Positions 25,347 to 33,591 are shown, counted from the stretch's first letter. The stretch: DNA of 64,000 bases from CAITSH01 sp945892985 (GCA_945892985.1 CAMDDU010000023.1:1-64000), one strand, 5' to 3'. A program made the numbers and translations. Notes: a model not told the origin generated them from the letters alone.

Positions 25347-26081
25347 TTATTTTTTTGCGCGCGCCGCTTCGGCGACGCGTTCTTTCCACAAAGCCCATGG
25401 GCGCTCGACGGTGTCGTCGTTGGCCTTGCTCGAACCCATGGCCTCGCCTTCTGTGAGAAAGGTGACATCGCCCAGTTTCATCGCCTCGACCTGGATGCGG
25501 GCGTTGACCTCGGCGTAAATGCCGCGGTAGACCGCCTGCTTGATCGAGTTGCCAACGGCAACCGAGCCGTGGCCGCGCATTAGCGCGAAATTGGATTTGC
25601 CCAGCACCCTGGCGAGGGCCGCGCCCTGCGTGTTGTTCTGCACCAGCATGTTGGTGTCGGGACCGCTCTCGTCGCGGATTTCGTACACCGGTGTCGAGAA
25701 GCCGAGAAAGCCGCTCATGTGGCACACCGGCAGCAACTTGGCCTTGGTGATGCCAAAGGGGATCACCGCAAGCGAGTGGCTGTGGATCACCGACTGCACC
25801 TCGGGCCGGGTGCGGTAGATTTCGCTGTGTATAAAGCGCTCGAGGTAGGACTTCCTGCCCTGCGCATCGACCGGCTGTCCGTCGGCGACCTTGTATTCAA
25901 GGATGTCTGCTGCGGTGACCGTGGCCGGCGCGATGCTGCGTGACAGGAAAAAAGTGTCCGGATTGTGGTTGTTGCGCACGCTGATGTGGCCGTAGCCGTC
26001 AACGACGCCTTCGAGAAACAGAATGTGGTTGGCGGTGACGAGATCATCGATCAGCGCGGGATCGGGGGTTGCTGTGCTCAC
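25347..26081 (-). CDS. Class II aldolase/decarboxylase family protein
   Basis: A 244-residue second member of the aldolase II family. Zinc-ligand segments are VIHSHSLAVIPFG and LMRGHGSVAVGNS; the start LIDDLVTANHILFLEGVVDGYGHISVRN matches the sugar-aldolase or dihydroxyphthalate-decarboxylase type. I choose the GTG at 26081 because GGAGG lies six bases upstream and the family begins there; a longer in-frame extension to 26222 is Cys/Pro-rich and has no ribosome site. It is clearly diverged from the paralogue at 23477. It may work on an isomer of that substrate. Confidence 0.87.
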   Translation of the reverse strand: MSTATPDPALIDDLVTANHILFLEGVVDGYGHISVRNNHNPDTFFLSRSIAPATVTAADILEYKVADGQPVDAQGRKSYLERFIHSEIYRTRPEVQSVIHSHSLAVIPFGITKAKLLPVCHMSGFLGFSTPVYEIRDESGPDTNMLVQNNTQGAALARVLGKSNFALMRGHGSVAVGNSIKQAVYRGIYAEVNARIQVEAMKLGDVTFLTEGEAMGSSKANDDTVERPWALWKERVAEAARAKK

Positions 26082-26295
26082 TGAGCCTCCTATGGCATTT
26101 TGATGTTGCGGGATTCCGGCAGCGCGTGAAATGCGTGCGACGGGTGCGCAATTATGCGCCATGCCGGCCGCAAGGGCATGGTTGAGCATCGAATCAACAT
26201 GCACGCAGGGCGGCTGCGCCATGGGCTTGAGAAAATCACCGGCCGCCGGAGCCTAATTCTCCTAAAATGACAGCCTTGAAATTCTCAGACCGGCG

Positions 26296-27978
26296 ATGCC
26301 CGCCAAGGTGTCGCGCGCGCACGTTCCCATGTCCGCACAATCCCCGGTAGATTCCCCATTGTTGAGTGCGGCGGTCATCGTTGTCGGTGCCGGCCCGGTC
26401 GGCCTGACGCTTGCCAATGTGCTGGGCCAGGCGGGCATTCACACTATCGTCATTGACCGTGAGGAGGGCACCGTCGCCGAGGCGCGTGCGGTGTCTATAG
26501 ACGACGAGTCGCTGCGCTCCATGCAGGCCATCGGCCTGGGGCCGGAGATACTCAAGGATGTGGTGCCCGGTTACGGCAGTCATTACTACACCGGGCCGCG
26601 CGGCCGCCAGTTCGCCATGGTCGAGCCGACGGTCAGCGACTACGGCTTTCCGCGGCGCAACGCCTTTCGTCAGCCCTTGTTCGAGGCCTCGCTGTTGCAC
26701 GGTTTGCTGCGCTTTCCCTGCGTGCGTGTTTTGTTCGGGCATACGCTCGAGACGATCGCCCAGGACGCCGGTGGTGTGATTGCCGGCGTCACGGCGCCCG
26801 ATGGAACAAGCCTGCGCATTGGCGCGCACTGGCTCGCCGCCTGCGACGGTGGCCGCAGCACAGTGCGCAAGCTGCTTGGCGTGGAAATGGCCGGTTCGAG
26901 TTTCCGCGCGCGTTGGCTGGTGCTGGACACCGAAAACGACAATGACAGCTACCGCCATTCGCGCGTGTACTGCAATGCCGCGCGCGCGGTGCTCGATATT
27001 CCCGGGCCGCACCATACGCGCCGCTTCGAGTTTTTGCTCAAGGAGGGCGAGGACGAAGAGGCGATCATGGCGCCCGATTGCGTGCGTGAACTGCTGCGTC
27101 CCTACCGCGGCGAGCAAGCCACCAACATCGTGCGCAAGATCGTCTATACCTTTCATGCGCGCATGGCGGAAAAATGGCGCATCGGCCGCGTCTTTCTTGC
27201 CGGTGATGCCGCCCACCTCACCCCGCCCTATGCGGGGCAGGGCCTGAACAGCGGCGTGCGCGATGCGCATAACCTTGGCTGGAAGCTTGCGGCCGCGTGT
27301 CGCGGACTGCTTGGCGACAAGGCCCTCGACTCCTACGAGTCCGAACGCCGCGACCACGCCTGGTCGCTGATTCAACTCGCGCTCAATCTGGGTGTGGTGA
27401 TGGCGCCGAAAAACCGCCTGCATGCGGCCGCCGTGGTGTGGTTTTTTACGTTGGTGGGCTTGATTCCGCCGTTGCGCGATTATTTTTTGCAGATGCGCTT
27501 CAAGCCGAAACCACGGTTTGAGCAAGGCCTGATCCTTGCTGATGCGGCTGCGGGCAAGGCCTCTTTGGTCGGGCGCATGCTGCCCCAGCCCATGGTGTGC
27601 GGCGCCGACGGCCGCAGCCAGTTGCTTGACGAGTTCATCGGCGCGGGTTTTGCGATCATTGCCATCGGGACGGCCGGTGAGGCGGCGCTGGCGGCCCTGG
27701 TTGATCCCCTGTGGATCCGCCTGGGCGTCCGGCGCATCGTCATCGTCGAAGCCGGTGAAATTTCAGGCGGGATGGTTGCAAACAATGCGCCCGCGACCGT
27801 CGACTGCCAGCGCGTTGTTGATAGCGCCGGCGCGATGGCCGGCGTGCGCGCCGCCGCAGGCGGGCGCCTGATCCTCGTGCGTCCCGACCGCTATGTCGCC
27901 GGTGTTTTTGAGGCTGCCGATGAGGCGGCCTTTGCCCTCCGCTTCCGGCGCCTGCTCGATGGCAGCGCCACAGTTTGA
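26296..27978 (+). CDS. FAD-dependent aromatic monooxygenase (MhpA/PheA-like)
   Basis: A 560-residue group A flavin hydroxylase that would add an ortho-hydroxyl to a phenolic acid using NAD(P)H and O2. The ADP-binding GAGPVG is near residues 32-37, the DG motif appears as ACDGGRSTVRKLLGVEMAG, and the GD motif as VFLAGDAAHLTPPYAGQGLNSGVRDAHNLGWKLA. Residues 380-560 form the thioredoxin-like C-terminal domain seen in MhpA-type enzymes. The start may be the ATG at 26296 or 26329; neither has a strong ribosome site. It overlaps or abuts the dioxygenase gene, giving a hydroxylase-plus-ring-cleavage pair. Confidence 0.92.
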   Translation: MPAKVSRAHVPMSAQSPVDSPLLSAAVIVVGAGPVGLTLANVLGQAGIHTIVIDREEGTVAEARAVSIDDESLRSMQAIGLGPEILKDVVPGYGSHYYTGPRGRQFAMVEPTVSDYGFPRRNAFRQPLFEASLLHGLLRFPCVRVLFGHTLETIAQDAGGVIAGVTAPDGTSLRIGAHWLAACDGGRSTVRKLLGVEMAGSSFRARWLVLDTENDNDSYRHSRVYCNAARAVLDIPGPHHTRRFEFLLKEGEDEEAIMAPDCVRELLRPYRGEQATNIVRKIVYTFHARMAEKWRIGRVFLAGDAAHLTPPYAGQGLNSGVRDAHNLGWKLAAACRGLLGDKALDSYESERRDHAWSLIQLALNLGVVMAPKNRLHAAAVVWFFTLVGLIPPLRDYFLQMRFKPKPRFEQGLILADAAAGKASLVGRMLPQPMVCGADGRSQLLDEFIGAGFAIIAIGTAGEAALAALVDPLWIRLGVRRIVIVEAGEISGGMVANNAPATVDCQRVVDSAGAMAGVRAAAGGRLILVRPDRYVAGVFEAADEAAFALRFRRLLDGSATV

Positions 27979-27998
27979 AACAGCCGAAAGCCACGATC

Positions 27999-28880
27999 AT
28001 GTCCCGACTGCAGACTTCCACTCCGGCGCGCCTTCACCACCTGCATCTGACCAGCGAGGATCCGAAAGCCCTTGCGCGTTTTTATGTCGAGCTGATGGAC
28101 CTTACCCCGACTGAAATTGAGGGCGGCGCGATCTTGCTGCGGGGCGCTCTGCGCAGCCTTCAGGTGAGCCGTGGGCCGTCGCGCGCGCTGGCCTGGAGCG
28201 CCTACGCCCTTGCCGACGATGCCGCCCTGGCCCGGCTGCGTGCGCGGCTCGCGGCGGAAGGTTTCGGTGCAAGGGACATGCACAGCATGCAGCTTATTAA
28301 GGCCCCGCTTTTTTGTGATGGTGCGTTTGTCGTCGCCGACCCGCAGGGCAGGCGCGTGGTGTTCGGCGTCCCGGCCGACGATAGCGCCAGCCCTGTGCGC
28401 GGCGATGCGCGCCGAGATGCGCGCCCTGCGCGCATGCAGCACGTGGTGTTCCAGACCACGGAGCTGGACGCCATGGTGGCGTTTTACTCGGGCAGGCTTG
28501 GCTTCACGGTTTCGGACCGCGTGGTGGAGGAGGATGGCAGCCTCGCCGTGTGTTTCATGCGCTCGGATGACGAGCACCATAGCGTGGCCTTTTTCCGCGG
28601 CGCGCGCAACGAGCTCGACCATCATTGCTATGAGACCAGCGGCTGGATGGACATACGCGACTGGGGTGATCGATTCGCCAGGGTTCGCATTCCGATATTT
28701 TTCGGCCCCGGCCGCCACGGCCCCGGTGACAACCTGTTCTTCATGGTCAATGATCCGGATGGCAATAAGGTGGAGTTGTCCGCCGAGATCGAGATCGTCA
28801 AGGCCGACAAACCGGCAGGAGTCTGGCCGCAAAGCGAATACACACTCAATAGCTGGGGCCGTGCCTGGAAGCGCAGCTAA
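27999..28880 (+). CDS. Two-module VOC protein, type I extradiol dioxygenase-like
   Basis: A 293-residue protein of two VOC modules (about 8-120 and 135-265) that would cleave a catechol next to the hydroxyls. The C-terminal module holds the expected iron ligands: His in MQHVVFQTT, His in NELDHHCYE and Glu in GNKVELSAE. The ATG at 27999 is preferred to an in-frame TTG at 27975 that would overlap the hydroxylase gene. A 20-base gap follows the flavin monooxygenase, so both are co-expressed; together they could hydroxylate and then open an aromatic ring. No hydrolase for the ring-fission product is adjacent. Confidence 0.88.
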   Translation: MSRLQTSTPARLHHLHLTSEDPKALARFYVELMDLTPTEIEGGAILLRGALRSLQVSRGPSRALAWSAYALADDAALARLRARLAAEGFGARDMHSMQLIKAPLFCDGAFVVADPQGRRVVFGVPADDSASPVRGDARRDARPARMQHVVFQTTELDAMVAFYSGRLGFTVSDRVVEEDGSLAVCFMRSDDEHHSVAFFRGARNELDHHCYETSGWMDIRDWGDRFARVRIPIFFGPGRHGPGDNLFFMVNDPDGNKVELSAEIEIVKADKPAGVWPQSEYTLNSWGRAWKRS

Positions 28881-28900
28881 GAGGTGGCGCAGATGGGGTG

Positions 28901-28933
28901 GCTGAAAAGCCGCGCCGGATAAGGGTTTCCAGC
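28901..28933. terminator. Imperfect GCTGGAAACCC-type hairpin
   Basis: GCTGAAAAGCC and GGGTTTCCAGC (28901-28911, 28923-28933) face each other between the convergent genes ending at 28880 and 28952. A decayed member of the dispersed family. Confidence 0.55.
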
Positions 28934-28951
28934 CGATACCGGTGGGTTTTG

Positions 28952-29578
28952 CTAGAAGCGTCCGCCCAGCGCGTAAAAAGCCAGCTTGGCTATTTCGAGC
29001 AGTACGTTTCTTGCGGCCTGCTGGTCGGCCCACCACTTTTCCGGGAATTCTTCAAAGCGTGTGGCGACGATACGGATGTCGGCCCCGGGCAGGGCGCGGT
29101 GAAATATGATGCCGGTGCGCCGGGTGTGGTAGGGCGAGGTGATGACCAGAATGCGGCGTTCGCCGCGTGCAACCAGCGCCTTGGCCGCCTGCGCTTCAGC
29201 GGCCGTACTGACCATGTCCTTGGCCAGCCAAGCTATCGCGTCCGCCGGCACGCCTTTTTTCAGCAGGATCTGACGGCTGATGTCGTCCATGTTCGGAAAT
29301 GCGATGCCTTCGTTGTCAAGCAGACGCAATGACGGGTCGCGCACCGCGGCGCTGATATACACTCTGGGGGCATAACCTTCGCGATATAGTTGGGCCGCCT
29401 CGAAAACACGTGTCAAATCGCCGGACAGCAGGACGATGGCATCGGCTTTTTGTGGCGCGTCGGCATGATGCAACCAGCGCCCGGCAGAATAGAGTGCCGC
29501 CGATGCGACGAACGATGCGACAACAACAAGCCCGACAATGAACAGCAGGCAACGCTTGATGCAAGACATGATGGTCAT
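28952..29578 (-). CDS. YdcF/SanA-like DUF218 family protein
   Basis: A 208-residue membrane-anchored protein with one N-terminal helix (residues 8-32, CLLFIVGLVVVASFVASAALYSA). The DUF218 core shows ADAIVLLSGDLTRVFEAAQLYREGYAPRVYIS, then VSTAAEAQAAKALV and RILVITSPYHTRRTGIIFHRAL. Family members such as E. coli SanA and ElyC affect envelope or vancomycin phenotypes, with unknown chemistry. The active domain probably faces the periplasm. The translation start may be the ATG at 29578 or the third codon ATG. It is divergent from the methyltransferase-like gene, 27 bases away. Confidence 0.85.
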   Translation of the reverse strand: MTIMSCIKRCLLFIVGLVVVASFVASAALYSAGRWLHHADAPQKADAIVLLSGDLTRVFEAAQLYREGYAPRVYISAAVRDPSLRLLDNEGIAFPNMDDISRQILLKKGVPADAIAWLAKDMVSTAAEAQAAKALVARGERRILVITSPYHTRRTGIIFHRALPGADIRIVATRFEEFPEKWWADQQAARNVLLEIAKLAFYALGGRF

Positions 29579-29605
29579 TTCCTTTTTTCTTTCGCTATTT
29601 TATCC

Positions 29606-30397
29606 ATGAAGCTGCTGCGCAAGTGGCTCGGTGGCGAATATGTCGAGGTCAGCGAATCGGCGGGCGTGCGCTCGCTGCATCTGGGCGGCGATGCCATACA
29701 AAGCGCGATGCGCTTATCGGCACCGGACAAACTTGAGCTGCATTACACGCAGGCGATGATGGCCTGCCTGCTGTTCCGGCCCGATCCGGGCGCTATCCTG
29801 ATGATCGGCCTCGGGGGCGGATCCTTGGTCAAATACGTGCGCGGCACCCTGCCCAAGGCGCGCATGACCGTGATCGAGATCAGCGCCAAGGTGGTGGCTG
29901 CTGCGCGCAGCTTTTTTTCGCTCCCCGGTGACGATGAAACACTGCGTGTGGTGGTGGACGATGGCGCGAAATACGTCGCCAGGGAGGCGGCCGACGTCGA
30001 TGTGCTGCTGCTCGATGGCTTTGACGACGGCGCGCAGGCCAAGCCGCTTTGCACCGCGTCTTTTTACCAGTACGCCTACGAGGCCCTGTCTGCGGACGGG
30101 GTACTGGTGGTGAACTTCATGGCCGAAGACCCGAAGCTTGAGCTTTACCGTTCGCGCATCGCCCAAACCTTTAACGGCCGCCTGGTGTGCATGCATGCGG
30201 CCGACCGGGTCAATGTCATTTTGTTCGCCTTTCGTGGCGCCGACACCCGCGTCGCCTGGGAGACGCTGCGCAAGCGCGCGAAATCGCTCAAGCGCGGCCA
30301 TCCCAACCTGCCGTTGGAAAAATTCATCACCCTGCTGCGCGAGGGCAACGCCCACACCGCAAACTACCTCAGCATCAGGGGAGAATGGGCGGCGTAA
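29606..30397 (+). CDS. Spermidine synthase-like class I methyltransferase fold protein
   Basis: A 263-residue protein with the aminopropyltransferase fold. It shows MIGLGGGSLVKYVRGTLPKARMTVIEISAKVV (nucleotide loop and acidic end of beta-2), VVVDDGAKYVAREAADVDVLLLDGFDDGAQAKPLCTASFYQYAYEAL and a C-terminal domain LRKRAKSLKRGHP. It lacks the N-terminal beta-barrel of true SpeE. The common alternative name is fused MFS/spermidine synthase without the MFS part, and the function is uncertain. The ATG at 29606 begins the conserved region; a longer upstream extension overlaps the divergent gene and is not supported. Confidence 0.82.
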   Translation: MKLLRKWLGGEYVEVSESAGVRSLHLGGDAIQSAMRLSAPDKLELHYTQAMMACLLFRPDPGAILMIGLGGGSLVKYVRGTLPKARMTVIEISAKVVAAARSFFSLPGDDETLRVVVDDGAKYVAREAADVDVLLLDGFDDGAQAKPLCTASFYQYAYEALSADGVLVVNFMAEDPKLELYRSRIAQTFNGRLVCMHAADRVNVILFAFRGADTRVAWETLRKRAKSLKRGHPNLPLEKFITLLREGNAHTANYLSIRGEWAA

Positions 30398-30440
30398 GGG
30401 CAGGGCGATTGGCTCCTTTCCTGCGCACGTATTGAAATAT

Positions 30441-30501
30441 GTGCATAGCGCCGGAAGCAGGATTTCCGCTACTGCTGGAGGGCGTCTGTGACATGCGTCT
30501 G
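30441..30501. repeat. Left direct repeat flanking the AT-rich island
   Basis: The first 22 bases (GTGCATAGCGCCGGAAGCAGGA) are identical to 43400-43421, and the following 40 bases still match at about two thirds of positions. Both copies point the same way and sit just outside the AT-rich block. It may be an old attachment or insertion footprint, or a dispersed repeat. Confidence 0.75.
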
Positions 30502-30553
30502 GTCGCGTAACCTGACTTATCGAGGAGGAAGTCATACGCCGCAACAGCATTGA

Positions 30554-30736
30554 CAGTTTTTGCAATCGAGCAAGAAAAAGGGGGTAAATGCGGTCGTCGA
30601 TTCGATATTGAATCACACCAACCTCTCGCCCGACATCGTCGCTGCCATTCTTGCCGATGCGCTCCCCAACGGTGCGACACTCTTTGACATCGGGGAGGGT
30701 CCGCTGACGTTATGGGCGGAACAGTCGCGCCATTAG
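30554..30736 (+). pseudogene. Remnant of recombinase-associated protein, C-terminal part
   Basis: An open stretch of 60 codons ends LSPDIVAAILADALPNGAT, then LFDIGEG and LTLWAEQ before the stop at 30734. This matches the conserved tail (APDIVEAIL...LP...TLFDL...P..WEEQ) of the protein commonly linked to site-specific recombinases of phage and genomic islands. The upstream helix-turn-helix part is missing; the frame is closed by a TGA at 30551. No ribosome site or ATG is present. It is probably debris of the integration machinery that brought in the adjacent block. Confidence 0.6.
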
Positions 30737-30784
30737 CCTCGCTGAAGTTTTGATTCCGCGGCGGCTTAAATTATGAATTCGCTA

Positions 30785-30850
30785 CCCGCTGGTCGAGAGC
30801 AGCATATCGCTGCGCTTTTCCAGTCTTGAAATGGCGTCCTGGCTAACCGC
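30785..30850 (-). pseudogene. Relic of XRE-family antitoxin
   Basis: On the minus strand one frame reads VSQDAISRLEKRSDMLLST, the recognition helix and following segment of HigA-like XRE antitoxins (consensus S...ISRLE.RSDMLLSTL). The preceding NLDDLATALG continues in another frame, so a frameshift separates the two, and a stop follows shortly. Only about 30 codons remain. It sits beside the recombinase relic at the left island edge. Confidence 0.5.
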
Positions 30851-30936
30851 CCAAGGCCGTGGCCAAATCGTCCAGATTCCGGTGGCGGCCTGAATTGGCA
30901 ATTCGCCACCCACAGGGCGACGAGGGTGGAATTGAA

Positions 30937-31935
30937 TTACTTGCTAAGCGCTCTTTTTAACTTTTCGCCGTACTCTGGACTGGCCTTGATGGCGCCAGCC
31001 CAACCCACTTCGTAGGCTTTATCGTAATATTGCTTGCTGGTTGTAGCGTCAAATTTGATGACTTGGATGCCTGCGGCACTTTGGCGTTTGATTTCGTTTT
31101 CGTTGTCGCGTAGCCAGTCGACGTTGAGCGCTTCCATCGCAAGCACCTGTTTCTGTAGGTAGGCGCGTTGCGGCGGCGCGAGTTTTTTCCATGCGTCGAG
31201 GTTCATCACCACAGAGCCTTCGGCGTTGTAAAAACCAGGGTCGACGCGGTACTTGGTTTTTTCCTGAAAATTGAGGTCAAAAATTCCGCCTATCGGCCAG
31301 CCGTAGCCGTCGACCACGCCGCGCTCGAGAGCGGTGTAGACCTCACCCGGCGGGATGACGGTAACGTTGGCGCCCAGCGCTTGGAAGAAGTCCCGAAAGA
31401 CTGGCGAGATACGAATTTTGAGGCCTGCGAGGTCTGGCTTGTCGATTTTTTTATTGAGGTACAAATGAAAAGGCTGGTGTTCGATCGGACGGCCGAGATA
31501 ATACATATTGGCCTTTTTCGCCCAGATCTCGTTGATCAACTCAAAGGCGCCGTTCTTACGTTGCTCGGCCATGGTTATTTGGGCCATCTTCAGAGCATCG
31601 GCCTCGGGCATCAGGTTGGTGTAATAGGCTCCGGTGGAAAGGCCGATATCGACCACCCCGGTTTTGACGGCGTGGCCCATTTCCATTGTCGGGATGGCGT
31701 TGGGGCCGCCGATGAAGTTGATCTGCACCGTTCCCTTGCCTTCCTTGTTGACCTGCTCTATCCATTTTCGGAAGCGGACAGAGTAAATGCTGTTCTCCGG
31801 GAAGGCGCTGACCGCGCGTAAGGTAATTTCCTGGGCGCTGGCGCCGAGCGGCGCGAACAGCGTGCCGGCGATAGAAACCACTAAGGCTAGCGCGATGAAT
31901 GCGGGGCTGCGGGAAGTGAAAATGTTGGTTTTCAT
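30937..31935 (-). CDS. TRAP transporter periplasmic receptor (DctP family), orphan
   Basis: A 332-residue TRAP-type solute receptor. The signal peptide covers residues 1-35 (AFIALALVVSIAGTLFAPLGASAQ). The mature part has ITLRAVSAFPENSIYSVRFRKW, VVDIGLSTGAYYTNLMPEAD, and the ligand-arginine strand GLKIRISPVFRDFFQALGANVTVIPPGEVYTALERGVVDG. The arginine in KIRISP is the usual carboxylate contact, so an organic acid is the likely ligand. No DctQ or DctM membrane genes are in the window, so it is either stranded or uses distant partners. It lies inside the AT-rich block in opposite orientation to the main operon. Confidence 0.9.
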   Translation of the reverse strand: MKTNIFTSRSPAFIALALVVSIAGTLFAPLGASAQEITLRAVSAFPENSIYSVRFRKWIEQVNKEGKGTVQINFIGGPNAIPTMEMGHAVKTGVVDIGLSTGAYYTNLMPEADALKMAQITMAEQRKNGAFELINEIWAKKANMYYLGRPIEHQPFHLYLNKKIDKPDLAGLKIRISPVFRDFFQALGANVTVIPPGEVYTALERGVVDGYGWPIGGIFDLNFQEKTKYRVDPGFYNAEGSVVMNLDAWKKLAPPQRAYLQKQVLAMEALNVDWLRDNENEIKRQSAAGIQVIKFDATTSKQYYDKAYEVGWAGAIKASPEYGEKLKRALSK

Positions 31936-31999
31936 ATCGGTCTCCTCCGAATGTCGTTGTTATCGCAAAGACAGAGTTTGCCGCAAAAGGGCGATTAGT

Positions 32000-32640
32000 G
32001 TCAGCGTTCAGGGCGACGGCAGCGGACAGATAGGAGGCCCCCCCGTCGAAGCGGGCGAAGACCGAAGCCGAGTCAACGCCTGCCAGGATATGACATCACC
32101 GTGAGCCTTCAACCGTGTTCTTGTTCAAAGCACTGAAATCGTGTCACCCCTAGGGACGATCACGGTACGGGCAGTCTGATCTGTAGTCCGAGATCGAGAG
32201 ATAGACTAAGGCAGGACTGACGGGATGTACTGCCTTGTATCAATGTCCAGCCTGTCGAGTACATCCGACCCCAGATGTTCGACGGGTGCGCCGGCCCCGC
32301 GGGTGAGTTTCATGAAAAATATTTTTCTTAGACGGCTCGCGCATATCAAGCGCGATGCTCTGCTTGTTCCGATTGAGGCCAAAAATATCGGACTGTCCGC
32401 ACGCTGCTCCCTTCGCGGCCCCGGGGCCCTTAGACTGGCGCCGCGATTTTTTTGATTTCGGCATCAATACTGTGCGTGAAAAATATCCTGGCAAGGTCCG
32501 CCGAAAAGCTTTGCCGTGGCCTCACCCTCGAGTTCGCAGGTTCCTGAAACTTGTTTTTTGTTCAGTTGCTTGGAGTTTATTTTTAAAAGAGTTTTCAGAT
32601 AATCGTCTACGGTCGAAACCGTTTTGATGCTGCAATGCAG
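32000..32640. other. Degraded region at the left part of the island
   Basis: About 640 bases without an intact gene, of mixed base composition. The only recognisable item is the CaiB-like relic near 32333-32392. Short G- and C-runs at 32035-32045 and 32430-32455 interrupt any longer frame. It probably represents deleted or worn genes between the TRAP receptor and the PadR-linked operon. Confidence 0.45.
32333..32392 (-). pseudogene. Relic of CaiB/BaiF-type (class III) CoA-transferase
   Basis: A minus-strand stretch reads SDIFGLNRNKQSIALDMREP, which matches the N-terminal LNRNKRSIALDL motif of class III CoA-transferases. Flanking residues in the same frame (from about 32494 to 32240) lack the rest of the fold, so only a short fragment survives. 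It suggests that another CoA-transfer gene once stood here. Confidence 0.5.
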
Positions 32641-32652
32641 AAGGACATTCAC

Positions 32653-32693
32653 TTGACTTGTAAATTAATAGGGATATTGTTAAGTAACAATAT
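32653..32693 (+). promoter_or_regulatory. Promoter with overlapping 20-bp palindromic operator
   Basis: TTGACT (32653-32658) and TATTGT (32675-32680) with a 16-base spacer form a good sigma-70 promoter. The -10 is embedded in the inverted repeat ATATTGTTA-AG-TAACAATAT (32674-32693), nine perfect pairs around two bases. An operator in this position should block transcription when bound. The operon's own PadR-family regulator (35913-36662) is the obvious candidate ligand-responsive repressor; this pairing is inferred from location. Confidence 0.65.
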
Positions 32694-32715
32694 ATAGCGC
32701 ACTGGAGGCTTACCG

Positions 32716-33576
32716 ATGACTGTCAAAATGAATGCCAAGCAAGAGGCCGCGGCGATGGAACCGCCGTCTTGGAAAGAGCGCATGGCCATAGCTTTCGCCC
32801 GAGATATTAACGATGGCGAGCGAATTATTTCTGGCGCGCACACAGAGATTTCTTTTGCGGCGACACTCCTTGCTCAAAAGGTGCACGCGCCAAATATCAA
32901 ACTTCAACTTGGGGGAACATGTTTTCTTGTGAATGTTTCTGACGTGCCAGTTTTTCTCCCCAAAACCTCAACAGAGTATCGGATGATTCGCTGGGCCGAG
33001 ATTGCCTATGATCATATGGAAACATTCATGTACTTCGGCGCGCCTTTGGGGCGCGAGTACTACAAGGGTGGAAGGCCCCAGACAAACAAGTACTTCGTCG
33101 CTGACAAGTTCTTCGCTGGTGGAATTCAGGTGGATGGGAACGGAAATACGAACATGATTGGACTGAAAGGTTCTGGAGATAAAAAGTATAGTTTTCGAGG
33201 ACCAGGTTCTATCGGAATCACTGATATCGTAACAGTAGCCACACCCTATATCTTCGTGACTCACCACGATCGCCGAACCTTGGTCGAAAAGGTTGACTAC
33301 ATCTCGATGTTGGGCCCGAAAGGATGGCGTGAGAATAAATATCCGGGCAAGGGTCCTAAGTGGATTATTACGCCGCGGTGCATTTTCACCTTCAACCAGG
33401 ACGGCCATGCTCAACTGGCGGGCGTCTTTGCCGACACGACAGAAGCTTGGGTTCGCGAAAACACTGGATTTGATTTTGAGTTGTCCCCGGATTTCAGCGA
33501 AATAGTCGAACCCACCTTTGAAGAGCTGTCAATTCTCAGAAACGAAATCGATCGCGACGGCGTGTTGCGTCACTAA
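32716..33576 (+). CDS. Class I CoA-transferase-fold protein, beta-like subunit
   Basis: A 286-residue protein with the GctB/IpdB-like fold: EISFAATLLAQKVHAPNIKLQLGG, DKFFAGGIQVDGNGNTNMIG, GPGSIGITDIVTVATPYIFVTHHDRRTLVEKVDYIS and a C-terminal TGFDFELSPDFSEIVEPTFEEL. The catalytic SENG/ESG glutamate of true transferases is replaced here by LQLGG, as in the IpdAB hydrolase-like branch. GGAGG precedes the ATG at 32716. Its likely partner, the alpha-like subunit, is encoded two genes downstream (34988-35920), an unusual split. A hydrolytic ring-opening or CoA-cleavage role is possible but unproven. Confidence 0.82.
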   Translation: MTVKMNAKQEAAAMEPPSWKERMAIAFARDINDGERIISGAHTEISFAATLLAQKVHAPNIKLQLGGTCFLVNVSDVPVFLPKTSTEYRMIRWAEIAYDHMETFMYFGAPLGREYYKGGRPQTNKYFVADKFFAGGIQVDGNGNTNMIGLKGSGDKKYSFRGPGSIGITDIVTVATPYIFVTHHDRRTLVEKVDYISMLGPKGWRENKYPGKGPKWIITPRCIFTFNQDGHAQLAGVFADTTEAWVRENTGFDFELSPDFSEIVEPTFEELSILRNEIDRDGVLRH

Positions 33577-33591
33577 TCAAGGAAGTGCGAA

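Noticed and set aside
26236..27525. 429-codon minus-strand frame opposite the flavin monooxygenase gene
   Set aside because: The true gene on the plus strand has GAGPVG and GDAAH motifs; the reverse frame has none.
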